Source: Xenopus tropicalis (lineage: Eukaryota > Chordata > Amphibia > Anura > Pipidae). Taken from it: a stretch of DNA of 64,000 bases. The position numbers and the translations under genes are program-made. The stretch lies in assembly GCF_000004195.4 (NCBI RefSeq), contig NC_030678.2:137827047-137891046 (forward strand), read 5' to 3'. The notes beneath the pieces are model-generated. The model made no database searches, was not told the origin of the DNA, and saw only the letters and a program-made list of their open reading frames with translations. Positions within the stretch are counted from its first letter, which is position 1; each line of letters starts with the position of its first letter. Shown in pieces: positions 35,304-46,871 of the stretch.

Positions 35304-35595
35304 AGGGGCAGATTTATTAAATCACAAGTTCGAATCCTGAATGGGAAAAATTCGGATTGGAAACAAAAATTTCTGAAGATCGCAAATATCACGAAAATGC
35401 TTACAAAAAAATCGTATTAGTCACGATAATATCGTATTGGCGATCCGAAAGTCACTAAATTTTCGTACTTGTAAACAGCAATTTTTTCGTGCAAGCGTAC
35501 AAAAAGTTGTGCAGCGGACGCCTGAAAAAAATTCGGCAAAAATACGCTTGGAGCGTTCGAATGAACGTTCGTGCCTTTGTAAATGTGCCCCTATG
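35304..35595. mobile_element. GGGGCAGATTTATTAAA-terminus MITE
   Basis: AGGGGCAGATTTATTAAATC...CTTTGTAAATGTGCCCCT inverted ends; interior with CGAA-rich repeats. Adjacent to the Penelope-like fragment. Confidence 0.65.
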
Positions 35596-37957
35596 GGAAA
35601 GCTATATGTAACAACAATGGAAATGCCAGGAGATTTCTGTATTTTTTTCCCATTGCCAACAAAAAGAATTGTTACAAACAACTCAGGTCTTGTTTGTCTC
35701 CCACAAATAGCACAGTGCATAGTATTGCCTATGTCTATAAAGGTACAGGGTCAAATACAAGGAGAAATGTGATCTCATTGTGCGTTCCCTTATGGAAATA
35801 ATATGTGGCTAGTGTAAATCTCATATTGCATCCACTCTTTCTGAAGAATATCTGGATAAACAGATATTATATTATTATATTTTGTCTAGTAAAAGGTGTG
35901 GAAAATTCTACGAAAATTCTAGCAGCAGTATTTTCCCATAAACAACAGTGAATTACAACATAAACATAAAATATTTGCTCCATATCCCTAAGCTCAGACA
36001 CAAAGGCAGTCCCAATAACAGAGCCAGAATTCTTGTTTCGGATAATATCTTTCACATGACTTCCAAACCAGAATAAAACAAACTGAATTCTTGAAATTGT
36101 CACGCTAGTGAAGGAAACAATGAGCCACTAAATATCTGCATTGTCTATGGTGATGTACATAGAGCAAAAGAAAATACTGTACTCACCTATTAATTGATGA
36201 TAACATAAATACGGTTATGGTTGCACCTGTCTAGCAAGGTGACAACAAAGAACCTGCCCCTTTGTTACTTTATTTATTGTTGAATGGTAAAATGTCTGGC
36301 TATATTGGGTCTTTTTATACAGACAATTTTCTGTAAAAAAACACATATACCACATTTTCAACACTTTGCCTGTTAAAATAAAATCCTACCTCATTTCCTT
36401 GTGTGTGTAAATGTGATAGGGGAGATTTTACGTTCAAATGAGGAAGGGATTTATATTTGAACAATGTATAATCTCTGTAGAGTGAGCACAATATGTTGGC
36501 ACTATATTAATAAAGCATTCTAATAACTAAACTCAAACTTTAGTTAATTAAATAATATGTTTAGTTTGCAGGTTGAGCACTTCAGTTTCAGCATTCTCCA
36601 GAAAAAGTGATACTATCGGACTGGCACAGGGCAGTCAAATAGCCCACTAGTTGTCATATAACTCATCCCAATGATATCAGTGGAAAGGGGAACAAGAGGT
36701 GTAGCATAAGTAATAAAATTAAAAACAGCAATCATGGGTTCAGGAAGAACTGTGAAACCTCTGCTTTCATTGCTGGAATGGTAATTCCCTATGTGCCATT
36801 GCCCAAAACATTAATTTGGACCAAGAAACGACGATCTTACAAACATTACAAACACTCCTCTATTTTTCTATAACCTAATCTTCTCCGCCATTCCTTGTTA
36901 CTACTTGGTAAGCCCTACCCGCCAATCAACAAAAATACATATTTTTTATATATGTCTCAGCATGCAAAAAACACACAAAAAATATGGGGTTCTATGTGAA
37001 TATAAGTGTTTGCTACCAATTATATTTCCCTCTTTACTTCCAGGATCCAATTAATCAATATGCCTGTTGGCATTAGTCCAGCAGATAAACAGCAGAAGGC
37101 CATTACCTGAAAGATCTGCTGGTGATTGGCAGCATTAACAGTAAAGAGCTGCCCCTCTGCATTCAATCTCTGCGCTGATGGGTTGAACAGACAGATAGTA
37201 TGCACGGGGACACACCTTCCTATTGTTCTGATCATTTGTGCAAAGCATATAAATGATCATAACTGCAGAAACTAAAAGAATAGCAACAGCATCTCTTCAC
37301 ATCCTTATCTGCCCATGCACAATGACCTGGATGACACTATACTTTGGAAGATGAAATTTCTAACTTGCTTGATTCTAGAACTGACCAATATCAATAGTAT
37401 ATACATAATAGTATGTGTATGGCCAGCTTTAGTCACCCACATAGTGAACTGAATCAGGTTGATGCAAATGTTTGGCTCCCAGACTAAAGAACCACATCAA
37501 CCCCATCCTTGTGGAATACAGAAAGGATTTGTAATCCTACCTGATAGATATCTGACCAATCCCTAACAGATATCAGACAGGCAGTTAGTTTATTCCTGTG
37601 CAGTGGTTGACATGCTGCCTACCTGGACCAGAGGGGTCAAGTTGACAGCTAATATTGGCCTGTGTTATTTCTAATACAGCATGCTCGTGTAAACAGCTCT
37701 AAGGAAAAGAACCCATGTAAAGAATCCAGGCAAAAATGGCATGGCACAGTTAGTGTTGCTATTCTGGCAGGTTCATACCATTGCATATTATTCTTGTTCT
37801 TGGATCCCCTCTGTGGCCCCAGGCAGAATATAAAGCAGGCTTCTTGCTTATAAGCCTGGCTTTTTACTTTACTTCACATGTGCACCCTGACCAGGCTTTT
37901 GAGAGGATCCAGAAAGAAGAATATGGCGATTTGGCATTCTTATAGAAGTATCTCAGG
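35596..37957. other. rab5b intron 1, no feature recognised
   Basis: AT-rich with scattered short ORFs lacking domains. Confidence 0.5.
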
Positions 37958-38323
37958 TAAGTAATTATAATCACTGGGTGGTGTCTAACATTTTGGCACT
38001 CCCCAGTGATTATGAATTTTCCTCTACTTCATTTTTTTTAAATTAAAAGCATAGGCAGAATATATTTTTCAGTACAAGCTGATTTATTGTGCTAGTGTTG
38101 AACAAAAGAAGGGTATAATCACTTCTTTTCAAACTTTTCATTCAGGTAATTAGGACCTATTAAAGGAAAACAAAAGCAAAATCACTTGTTTATTAATGTT
38201 GTTTGACACCCCCTAGTGAATCTACATACTTTTCTGCTACCCTGGGCTGGTACTCCTCTTTTTTATTAAAAAAAAAAAAAGCACCAGCACGGGATAGTGT
38301 TTGCAGTGTGCAGCACAGTCATC
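37958..38323. repeat. family D-like repeat fragments
   Basis: ATAATCACTGGG...GGCACTCCCCAGTGATTAT hairpin and CCCTGGGCTGGTACTCC modules around the nested family C copy. Confidence 0.5.
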
Positions 38324-38770
38324 TTAAAGGACAAGGAAAGGCTAGTAAAGAGTTAATCTCAAGCTGCAGGCATACCTTCAGTTATCTAAAAAGTGCCCTT
38401 AAGTCTCCCCATATTTCGCCTGTTCAAATGATCAGAAGCCAAACTAAGACCAGCTCCTTAGTAAGCGCATGCGCATGTAAGATATGCTGTGAGCGTGCAC
38501 AAACAGGAGCGCTCGCCCTCCCACGGCAAAGACGGACGCGCGCCTAGGCTCAGGGGGGAGGGAATGATGTGCATGCTCAGTACAGAGCAGTGAGGGAAAG
38601 GAAGTGAGCATCCCTTTTCCAAGATGGCGGCACTGTTCTCTAAACCGATGAGAAAGTGTGCTGTAAGTAAAAAACTTATCTTGAGCCAAAAATAAAGTGT
38701 TTTTACTTAACAATAGTAGAACTATTGAAGGGTGTGTGCTTTATAGGTTTTGACTTTCCTTCTCCTTTAA
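38324..38770. mobile_element. T2-type MITE, family C, inverted and nested
   Basis: TTAAAGGACAAGGAAAGG...CCTTCTCCTTTAA. Inserted in an older CCAGC-hairpin repeat that resumes after 38770. Confidence 0.75.
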
Positions 38771-39596
38771 CTCTCAATATAGAACTTTTTTGTAGATTTA
38801 CATACTGTGCTTTTGCCCTCCTAGAACTGGCACAGGGGACTTGGGGAACGTTGGCAGCATGGCACTCAGAAAACAGTACTCTGGGCTGGTACGTTATTTG
38901 AAGAGGAGCACTAGGTAGTAAATAAGCGACACTAATCACTGAGGGTTTTCTAGTCACTATTGCCTATTTACTTTTCCTCCTCCTCTGCTTCCCAAATAAG
39001 TGCTTTCCTGAATCTAGGACTCGATGCTGCCCCAATGCAGAAGGGGGGTCTTTGCTCCCTACTTTACACCTTTGATGCAGAATTTGGGACCATTTTGCCA
39101 GGAAGAGCCAGGGCAGCAAAGGTGATTACCCCCATTAAAGACAGACATACCATGTTAACTGTGAGACTCTTTTCTTACAGGGGTACATGTAGAATTGGCT
39201 ATAGGAAGTGAACACAGCCCTATAACCCTGCTGCATTTAAGACTTCATAGCACTTTTCCAGCTGAACAGCTCCATGGTCTTTTGTAAATATAATCTGAGC
39301 ATTAGTTTTCTTTTATATTTCTATACACATGTTGATAAAACAGGGTTATTCCTAAATCTAAAACCTAGATTTATTCCTGTTCTTATGAATCATGTGATAA
39401 ACAAAACAGCCCTGTTTGCCAATACCTTCTTGTCGGAACACTACTCTGCCTTACCTAACCCAGCCCTAGTATAACTAAAAATACCAATGTTTATAAATAA
39501 TACAACAGAAATACCCTATCTGGCTTGCAGCCTGTTTGCCAAGATTCTGCTGTCCAACACCTCCCAGGCGCATCCAACCTATACTAGACAGCTGAA

Positions 39597-39615
39597 GCAT
39601 GCTGGGTGTTGTAGT
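39597..39615. promoter_or_regulatory. ZNF143/STAF-type motif 1
   Basis: GCATGCTGGGTGTTGTAGT closely resembles the reverse complement of the SBS consensus ACTACAATTCCCAGCATGC, which is found mainly at promoters. Confidence 0.6.
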
Positions 39616-39761
39616 TCAGGAAAAGATGGATGGGCAGACACAGGAGGAGCTCACTTCCTCTACGCCACTATCTTATTGTGACTGACAGCTGACTAAAAGC
39701 AGAACTCCTTAGGGGTCGGCAAATGCAGCTACAGCAGTACCTCTCACAGCATCCGATAATT

Positions 39762-39780
39762 GCATGCTGGGAACTGTAGT
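39762..39780. promoter_or_regulatory. ZNF143/STAF-type motif 2
   Basis: GCATGCTGGGAACTGTAGT is a second SBS match in the same orientation, 165 bp from the first. Confidence 0.65.
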
Positions 39781-40558
39781 CCTGCAAAATCCACACAACA
39801 GAAGGTTAGGCATACCCGGGCCGACACCGGGTTGGGACAGTCACCCGGGCCCGCTCAGTTTTACTTCTTATGGGGGGTGACTGTGCTGCACTTACTTGGA
39901 TTACCGGGACCCCTGCTGTCAGTGAGCTGCAGACTTCGGGAGGGCGGTTGCTAGGGTGCCTGTATGTTCTTTCCCCTATACAGCGTTCATACTGCCCAGC
40001 AGTCTGGCTTTTCCTTATACAGCCCAACAGTCCAGATTTCCCTAACAGCCCGCAGTCCCGGATCGTTACTTACACCTCCCGCAAAACTGTTAACTGCAAC
40101 CTCCCAGCCTCCTGTCTCACAGAAATCCCAACGCCACAAGTCTCATCACGCGAGACTGAACGTCCCGACTGCACGTAAGCGCCGTGACGCGTCACGTACC
40201 GCCTTGTGGGAGTGGCATGCAGCGTAAGTTTGCTTTACACAGTCGGATGCTTGTAGGAAGTCACGGTACCTCCTTTCCCAACCTGTTTTTGTCTGATCGT
40301 CACGCCTCTGTTAAAGAGAAAAAGTAACAAAAAACACAAGACTTATTTTTCCTGTTGGTTTTCCGCCACCTCGGTTCACAATTGCTTTCAGAAGTAATAC
40401 ATTTCTGAGCAGAGTTATTTGCATGTTATTTAGACGAAATAAAATAAATCATTGTTAAAAACTAATGAATAATTCTGTAATGTTTTTAATTAGAAGGCTT
40501 CATGTTTTGCGTCTCGTACTAATTCCTTGACAGCTGCTTTGCTCACAGTTCCTGTAAA

Positions 40559-40827
40559 ACCTACAAAGCTGGTGATGTTGTTTACAAAAAGCATCTTTAA
40601 TCAGTTGCTGATAAGGTGATATCAGTGAATTATAGTGAGGGTTTCAGCAGAGAGTCAAAAGATTATAAAATATGTCCAACAAATCACCACAGGGAGAAAG
40701 AGGCTCTGGTGCATATTTTATAATCTTTTGACTCTCTGCTGAAACCCTCACTATAATTCACTGATATCACCTTATCAGCAACTGATTAAAGATGCTTTTT
40801 GTAAACAACATCGCCAGCTTTGTAGGT
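40559..40827. repeat. 116-bp-arm inverted duplication
   Basis: Arms 40559-40674 and 40712-40827 are identical but for one base, with a 37-bp spacer. No related copy in the window and no obvious target duplication. Confidence 0.85.
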
Positions 40828-40877
40828 GTAGCTTTGCCTGCTCTTCAAACAGTGAGTAAAAAAAAAAAACGTTGGTT

Positions 40878-41708
40878 TAGGGATTCCCAACCAGTGACTC
40901 AGGGGCAACATGTTGCTCCCCAACCCCTTGGATGTTGCTCTCAGTGCCCCCCAAACCAATGTCTTTATTTATAAAGTGCTACTTATGTACGCAGTGCTGT
41001 ACAGTAGAATACATTAATACAAACGGTGTTAATAAGATAATAGATAAATACAAAGTATAACAATAAATACAGATAAATACAGCTGCAATAAGTTAAGAGT
41101 CGAGGACACAAGAGGAAGGAGGTCCCTGCCCCGTAGAGCTTACAATCTATATGGGAGGGTAACTAACAGACACAAATAGACAAATATAAGTGCTGTAGGT
41201 CACAGTGGGTGATGCTACAATATAAGTGCCAGTTCCCAGATTAGGTGCCGGAGCGAGTGCTCCAAAAGTAGTCTTTAACCTTAGTTTTAAAAAGACTGGG
41301 GGAGGATTCTCTCCGGAGGAAATCAGGGAGGGAATTCCAAATGTAAGGGGCAGAAAGGCAGAAAGGTTTAAGGCGGGAAACCGCAGTAGTAGTGGGGGCA
41401 CAACCAAACGATTGCTCTGCGAGGAACGAAGGAGTCTGCCGGGAACACACAAGGGAAGACACAAGGGACGAGATGTAGTGAGGAGCAGAGGAATGGAGTT
41501 ATTTCTGAATTCCTGACTTGGGGGCAAGTTTTGGTTAGATAAAAACAAGATTTACTACCAAATAAAGCCCCTGTAAGCTGATAGTGAGCATAGAGGCTCT
41601 CTAATAGCCCTTATTTGGCACCTCCATGAACTTTTATGATGCTTGTGTTGCTCTCCAAGTCTTTTTACATTTGACTGTGGCCCACGAGTGAAAAAGGTTG
41701 GAGACCCC
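40878..41708. mobile_element. short hAT element split by a LINE 3' end
   Basis: GATTCCCAACCAGTGACTC...GGTTGGAGACCCCTG. The middle (40957-41494) is a LINE insertion. Confidence 0.75.
40957..41494 (-). mobile_element. LINE 3' end nested in a hAT-like repeat
   Basis: Same family tail as at 57.2 kb. Frame 41462-41241 encodes a LINE ORF2 C-terminus (LKPFCLSAPYIWNSLPDFLR, then SLFKTKVKDYF). It interrupts the 40.88-41.71 kb hAT-like element. Confidence 0.8.
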
Positions 41709-42811
41709 TGGTTAGGGTGAGAAGGGCTTTAAGAAGCCAAAGAGCCTTTATGAAAAACAAGACACGATCCAAGAGCCTTCTTAAAGGGTTCTTAGGGCAC
41801 TTCATGGCCTGGCAGAAATCTCCTTTCCTACGGGTGATGAAGCACTTGACAATACCAGTCCCTTCTATTCTTATGAATTTCTGCACTTAAAACACATTAA
41901 GTGTTTTAAATAAACTCCCATAACAAGTTTCGCTTATTTATTAATAAGGAAAACTTGTTCAAAATTAAAAAAAATGGAATACCTCGAATTGTTGGAGTTT
42001 ACAAACTCCAAAACTCAAAAAATTCAACTTTGCAAATATGGCTTAACATTGCCTAAACATAATTTGAATTTGAGTTATTGTAGTGCGAGAAAACTTAAAA
42101 AAAGAAAAAAAAGTAAACTTCAACGTTGTTAAATCCCCCAAAGTGCACTTAAACACATTACATCCAGCAACCCTGGCTAATCGCTCAAAAATGCTTCCTA
42201 CATTTGCAAAAATCCAAGGACATGTAACTTAAAAAGGTAATTTGTTTTTCATGTCAAATGCACTAAAACAGCAGTGTTTGCTTTTTAGAGCTATCATATT
42301 CACATCTGCTACATCTACCAAATAATGAAATATGGAAAGGAAGCAACCAGTTGAAGGCCATACAGGTTATTATACAGTAGTTATTCTCTACATTTTAGTT
42401 CCATTTCACAAACCTGTATAAAACCTGAGTATAATGTTGGTCTGATCCCTACTCCAACTCTCCATGCAATCCTTACTAACCCCCACTGTTTGACTGTAGT
42501 ATGTACTTTACTACAAGTACTACGCAAAATACTTCTGTGGTAGTGCCAGCTAAGATATAAGAACGCCGACATACAGCAAAAAAGTCTATGGACTTGCCAT
42601 GACCTCTGTACATCTAGGCCAGACAAGATACAGGCACAAGGTAAGGTGATAATAATGTCTGTCATAACCAAATGTATTGCAGCAAATTGGGGCTCTCTAC
42701 CCCAAATGTCAGGGCGTCTTCTCTGAACATAAAGGTATGAAGCCATAGAATCTGGAAACGTATTATTCTTTTCTCCTATTTTCTATGAGTTCCTAAAGTG
42801 GTAGATATACG
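41709..42811. other. intergenic, no feature recognised
   Basis: Contains a 121-residue minus ORF (42381-42746) without recognisable motifs; probably chance. Confidence 0.5.
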
Positions 42812-43083
42812 TTAACTTTTAGTATGTTATAGAATTGCCAATTCCTAGCAACTTTTCAGTTGGTCTAAATTTTTTTTTATAGTTTTTGAATTATTTACTT
42901 TGTTTTTCTGACTCTTTCCTGCTCTGCTCTGTAAAGCTACAATTGTATTGGTACTTTTTATTACTTATCTTTTTATTCAGGCCCTCCCCTATTCATATTC
43001 CAGTCTCTCTTTCAAACAAGTTGACCATAGAAACCACATGGCTCTTCAAACTGGAGAGCTGCTAAACAAAAAGCTAAACTAGA
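42812..43083. mobile_element. T2-type MITE, family A, partial
   Basis: Starts TTAACTTTTAGTATGTTATAG and is cut off where the tandem array begins. Confidence 0.65.
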
Positions 43084-43085
43084 AA

Positions 43086-45157
43086 GGGAAGTTTGAGAAC
43101 AAACTTCATGTTGGTTTGAAAAACATGAAGTCACTTAATGAGATTTGATTGGCTCTTGTTAGCTCCACCCAGTTTTTCTAACCTTGGGCTACAGTTATAT
43201 AGTAAAAACCACTGTGCAAAGTTTGGGGACCCTGGTTTTAATAGTGTCTGAATGGCAGCAATTTAAATTTCCCCACTGAAAGTCAACGAGTGACATCTGA
43301 TTGGAGGATGGTGGCTCCACCCACTTTTTCTAGCCTGGAACTGCAGTCCCCCAGTGACCAACTCTGCAAAGTTTGGGGTCTTAGGCGTAAAAATTGTGGG
43401 ACTGACAGCATTTTACATTTCACCATTGAAAGTAAATAGTTGGTGTTGGCTGTTGGTGGCTCTGCCCACTTTTTCTAACTTTGAATGGAAAGTACTCAGT
43501 GACTAACTTTGCAAAGTTTAACAACCCTGGAATTAATACTTAAATAATGGCATTAGGTTAAATATAAACCAATGAAATTTAATGGGTGGAAATGGATTGG
43601 CTGTTGGTGGCTCCACTCACTTTTCCTAACATTTAACTATTGTCCCCTAGTGACAAACTATGAAAAGTTTGGGGACACTGGCATTATATGTGTGAGAATG
43701 GCAAAAGTTAAAATTTCTCCACTAAAATCAATTAAAGAAATGTGATTGGCTGTTGGTGGCTTCACCCAATTTTTCTAACCTTGAATATGTAGTCACCCAG
43801 TGATTGACTGTGTAAAGTTTGGGAATCCAGGCATAAAGTGTAAGAAAGTATAAATATAAGCCAATGAAATTTAATTGGTGAAATCTGATTGGCTGTAGGT
43901 GGCACTACTAACTTTTTCTAACCTTTAGCCTTTAGTCCCCCAGTGGCCAACTGTAAAATGTTTAATGTGTGAGAATGGCAGCACTTTAAATTTCCCCATT
44001 AAAATCTATGAAATAAATCTGATTGGCTGTGTGTGGCCCCACCCACTTTTTTTAAACTTTGACTTATTGTCACCCAGTGACTAACTCTGCAAAGTTTGGC
44101 CACTCTGGCGTAAATGGTATAAGAATGGCAGCATTTTAAATTTAAACAAAAAAAATCAATTGATGACATCTGATTGGCTGTTGGTGGCTCCACCCACTTT
44201 TCCAAATGTAAAAATGCAGTCCCTTAGTGACCAGGTAAAATTTCCCCATTGAAAATCAACAGGTAAAATCTGATTGGCTGTTGGTGGCTCCACCCAGTTT
44301 TCTTAACCTTGAACCACAGTTACCTGGTGACTAACTGCAAAGCTTGGGGACCTTAGTATTAATATTTAAAGAATGTTAGCAGTTTTAATTTAAACCAATC
44401 AAAGTCTATAGATGAAATTTGATTGGCTGTTGTTGGCTCTGCCCACTTTTCTAAACTTGGGACATAGTCACCCAGTGACAAACTGTGCAAAGTTTGGGAA
44501 CCCTGGCAGTAAACCAGTAAAATTGAATAGGTGAAATCTGTTTGTTGTCTGGTTGTTGGTGAAGAGTTTGGGGACCCTGGTGTTAATACTGTGAGAATGG
44601 CAGCAGGTCAAAAGGTAAAATCTGATTGACTGTTCATTGCTCCACCCACTTTTGGCCATCCAACAAATATCATATTTTCATTCAGGCTGAGCCCATGACT
44701 GTGTGATTCAAGTTTGGGGAGTGAAGCCCAAAAGCTGTAAGATTGGCAGCAGTTTCAATTTCCTCATTAAAGTCAATTGGTGAAATTTGATTGCCTGTTG
44801 TTGGCTCCTCCCACATTGGGGTCATCCAACTATTGTCGCTGTTTTATTCAGGGCGACCCCATGATTATGTTATTCAAGTTTGGCGAGTGTAGCTTCATAG
44901 CTGCAGTGGCAGCAGTTTGAAAATCTTCCCTGTCAAAGTCAACAGGAAAATTGGGGTGTTCGGAGCGGCGCCACAAAAAGACGGGGGGGCGGCATCGCTT
45001 AGAAAAGCACAAGCAACCTGCTCCGCTATAGGGCAAAGTAGTGTAGGGAGTTTGGGTGTGGTACCCCTAAAACTGTAGGAGGAGTAGCGTTTAGAAAATG
45101 GGGGAAAAATGCTAGTTTTCTCTGAATAGCAGTTTCAACATCACTCTAAATGTGAAC
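43086..45157. repeat. tandem array of ~150-bp units with CCAAT-type sites
   Basis: About eleven diverged units, clearest in 43.12-44.83 kb. The unit is TGATTGGCTGTTGGTGGCTC, CACCCACTTTTTCTAACC, CCCAGTGAC, TGCAAAGTTTGGGGACC, GAATGGCAGCAGTTTAAAT. Perfect inverted NF-Y sites CTGATTGGCT lie at 43885, 44019, 44170 and 44270. The repeat continues past the retroelement insertion at 45683. Intergenic. Confidence 0.85.
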
Positions 45158-45173
45158 AACTCCTATGAAAATG

Positions 45174-45666
45174 AAGACAAAAAGGAACACCAAGAGCCCC
45201 AATAGTGTCATGTTTTTACAAGGAGTAATGGTATAATAAACAAATTAATACTCACAAGCCAGGGTTACCAATAGGCAACCACTGTATAGGCAGGTGGGGA
45301 GATTATCCTGACCCCACTCAGGAATAAGAAGTCGCTCTCTGTCGAAGGAAGAAAAATGGGAATAACACCCCTCCACTCGGGGTGGACTCGGTATAATGAT
45401 AAGACAAAACAGAGGCGCCAAAAGGATAAAATTAGCTAAAAACACTTAAAAACCCAATGGGTAATTCAGAGGAGGTAGTAGTGAACTTACCTCCTCCAGG
45501 CAGACACCAACAAAAGTGGTAATTTTCAGTAATAGTTTATTCACAACAATATTGCAACGCGTTTCGCAGGCATTTCCTGCTTCATCAGGCAATGTAGAAT
45601 AGGCGCAAAAAAAACAACAGTGTCTTTGTATAAACACACCAGGAGCCTCTGTTTTGTCTTATCATT
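45174..45666 (-). mobile_element. Penelope-like/retrozyme insertion with 16-bp target duplication
   Basis: The block is flanked by perfect direct repeats AACTCCTATGAAAATG at 45158-45173 and 45667-45682. It contains the hammerhead motif and an inverted copy of a roughly 20-bp tail (AATGATAAGACAAAACAGAG near 45394, and its complement at 45646-45666). No reverse transcriptase is present, so this is a non-autonomous or 5'-truncated copy. It split a larger repeat that continues on both sides. Confidence 0.7.
45551..45593 (-). ncRNA. hammerhead ribozyme motif, structurally complete
   Basis: Minus strand 5' to 3': stem I ATTGC (45593-45589), core CTGATGA (45588-45582), an extra A, stem II GCAGG/CCTGC with loop AAATG (45580-45566), core GAAA (45565-45562), CGCG (45561-45558), TT (45557-45556), stem I GCAAT (45555-45551). 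The two stem I strands pair perfectly over 5 bp. ACGCGT is self-complementary, so the very short stem III fits the dimeric hammerheads described for Penelope-like elements. Cleavage is predicted after the second T. The extra A between core and stem II is a deviation. Confidence 0.8.
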
Positions 45667-45822
45667 AACTCCTATGAAAATGTTATCCAGAATTTGTAGG
45701 ATCTTAATCATTGCTTAACTCTGCAGACTGGCAGAGAAACCCCCTTGGATTATCCCAGTGTGTCAGTGTTTGCAGTTACAAGGCCCAATTCCACTTCCAC
45801 CCAAATCCAGGTTCATTAGCCA

Positions 45823-46347
45823 TTAAAGGAGACATATCCTATAAAAACTATGAATGTACCAGGGAATTGTACTCCTCTAGATATAGAAGGAATGAGCTTA
45901 AAAAGTTGTATTTCAGACTGATTTATTGAGAAATTCCACAAAAACCCCACTAGCCCCCCCCATCTGTGCCACTTCCTGCTGGCTGAATTCTCTGGATGAG
46001 CTGGGGAGCTGGCGGCCCTACGTACACTGCACTGTAGGATAGGAACCAATCAGCAGCTAGGCTGACCTGATAGGGAACTGAATGAAGCCTGTCTGTGTTT
46101 GTGTGACTGCAGGGCTGTGATTGGCTCTCCCCCTCCTACTGTGCCTCTGGCAGGGACCGTTAGGACACACCCACTCTTCATTTCACACTGGACGGAGAAG
46201 TGAGAGGATCTATAGGGAGCTCCAATAAAGGGGCCATTGTTACAGATTGGATTAATGTTTAGCACAAAGTGAAACCAGCACCGGATATTATTCATAATTG
46301 CCTACAGGGTTAGGGGTTTTCCCATTTATCCAATATGTCTCATTTAA
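45823..46347. mobile_element. T2-type MITE, family B, inverted copy
   Basis: TTAAAGGAGACATATCC...CCAATATGTCTCATTTAA, closely related to 27.9 kb. Confidence 0.85.
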
Positions 46348-46389
46348 GCTTAAAAGATTGAGTGATGTTCATGGCCTATATTTTATATT

Positions 46390-46815
46390 CTGTTCCTTCA
46401 AAAAGTATGATTTTTAAATGCTGAAATCCAACTGCAAAACAGTTCTCTTTCTGCATCATTTGAAATACTGACAGGGAAGGAAAGACTAAAACATTGGTGT
46501 TACAAATTATAACAAAACTCAAGGTTTACAGGCAGCATGCAGGAACTACATAACCCACAATGCATTGCACTGTAATGTTCCTTTCCTGATTGACATCACG
46601 AGTGCAGGGAATAATGGGATTTGGAGGATGGAGGCTAAAGGCAGACCGTGGACAGTCGAGTTCTGTTACTTTTTTTTTTTCTTTGAGTCTCAAAGTCAGC
46701 CAGGTCAGCAGGAGAACAGGGGGCTGGGCTTTCTGAGTAATTATATTAAAAATCATAAAAAGGCTGCATATTTTTTAAAATATTGTTGCTAAAACTTATG
46801 TTTACTTTTGAATGC
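46390..46815. repeat. CTTCAAAAAGTATG family, copy 2
   Basis: Same modules; retains a ZNF143-like ACTACATAACCCACAATGC at 46546. Confidence 0.7.
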
Positions 46816-46871
46816 AGTGATAAATGGGTGATCTCGGTTGGTATACCCCTGCTAAAGCACAGCATCCTTAA

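Larger units (their letters stand above)
39500..40300 (-). promoter_or_regulatory. rab5b: candidate rab5b promoter and untranslated first exon region
   Basis: This is the only CpG-rich stretch between cdk2 and the rab5b ATG exon. It contains good minus-strand donors, AGGT|GTAAGT (exon end 40074) and CCAA|GTAAGT (exon end 39896), either of which could end a 5' UTR exon joining the acceptor at 26723. It also has a palindromic TGACGCGTCA near 40188, an ETS-like CACTTCCTC near 39652, and two ZNF143-type motifs. The exact start site is not decidable. Confidence 0.5.

Noticed and set aside
42381..42746. 121-residue minus-strand ORF upstream of rab5b
   Set aside because: No motif, no promoter or splice context; within chance for AT-poor intergenic sequence.
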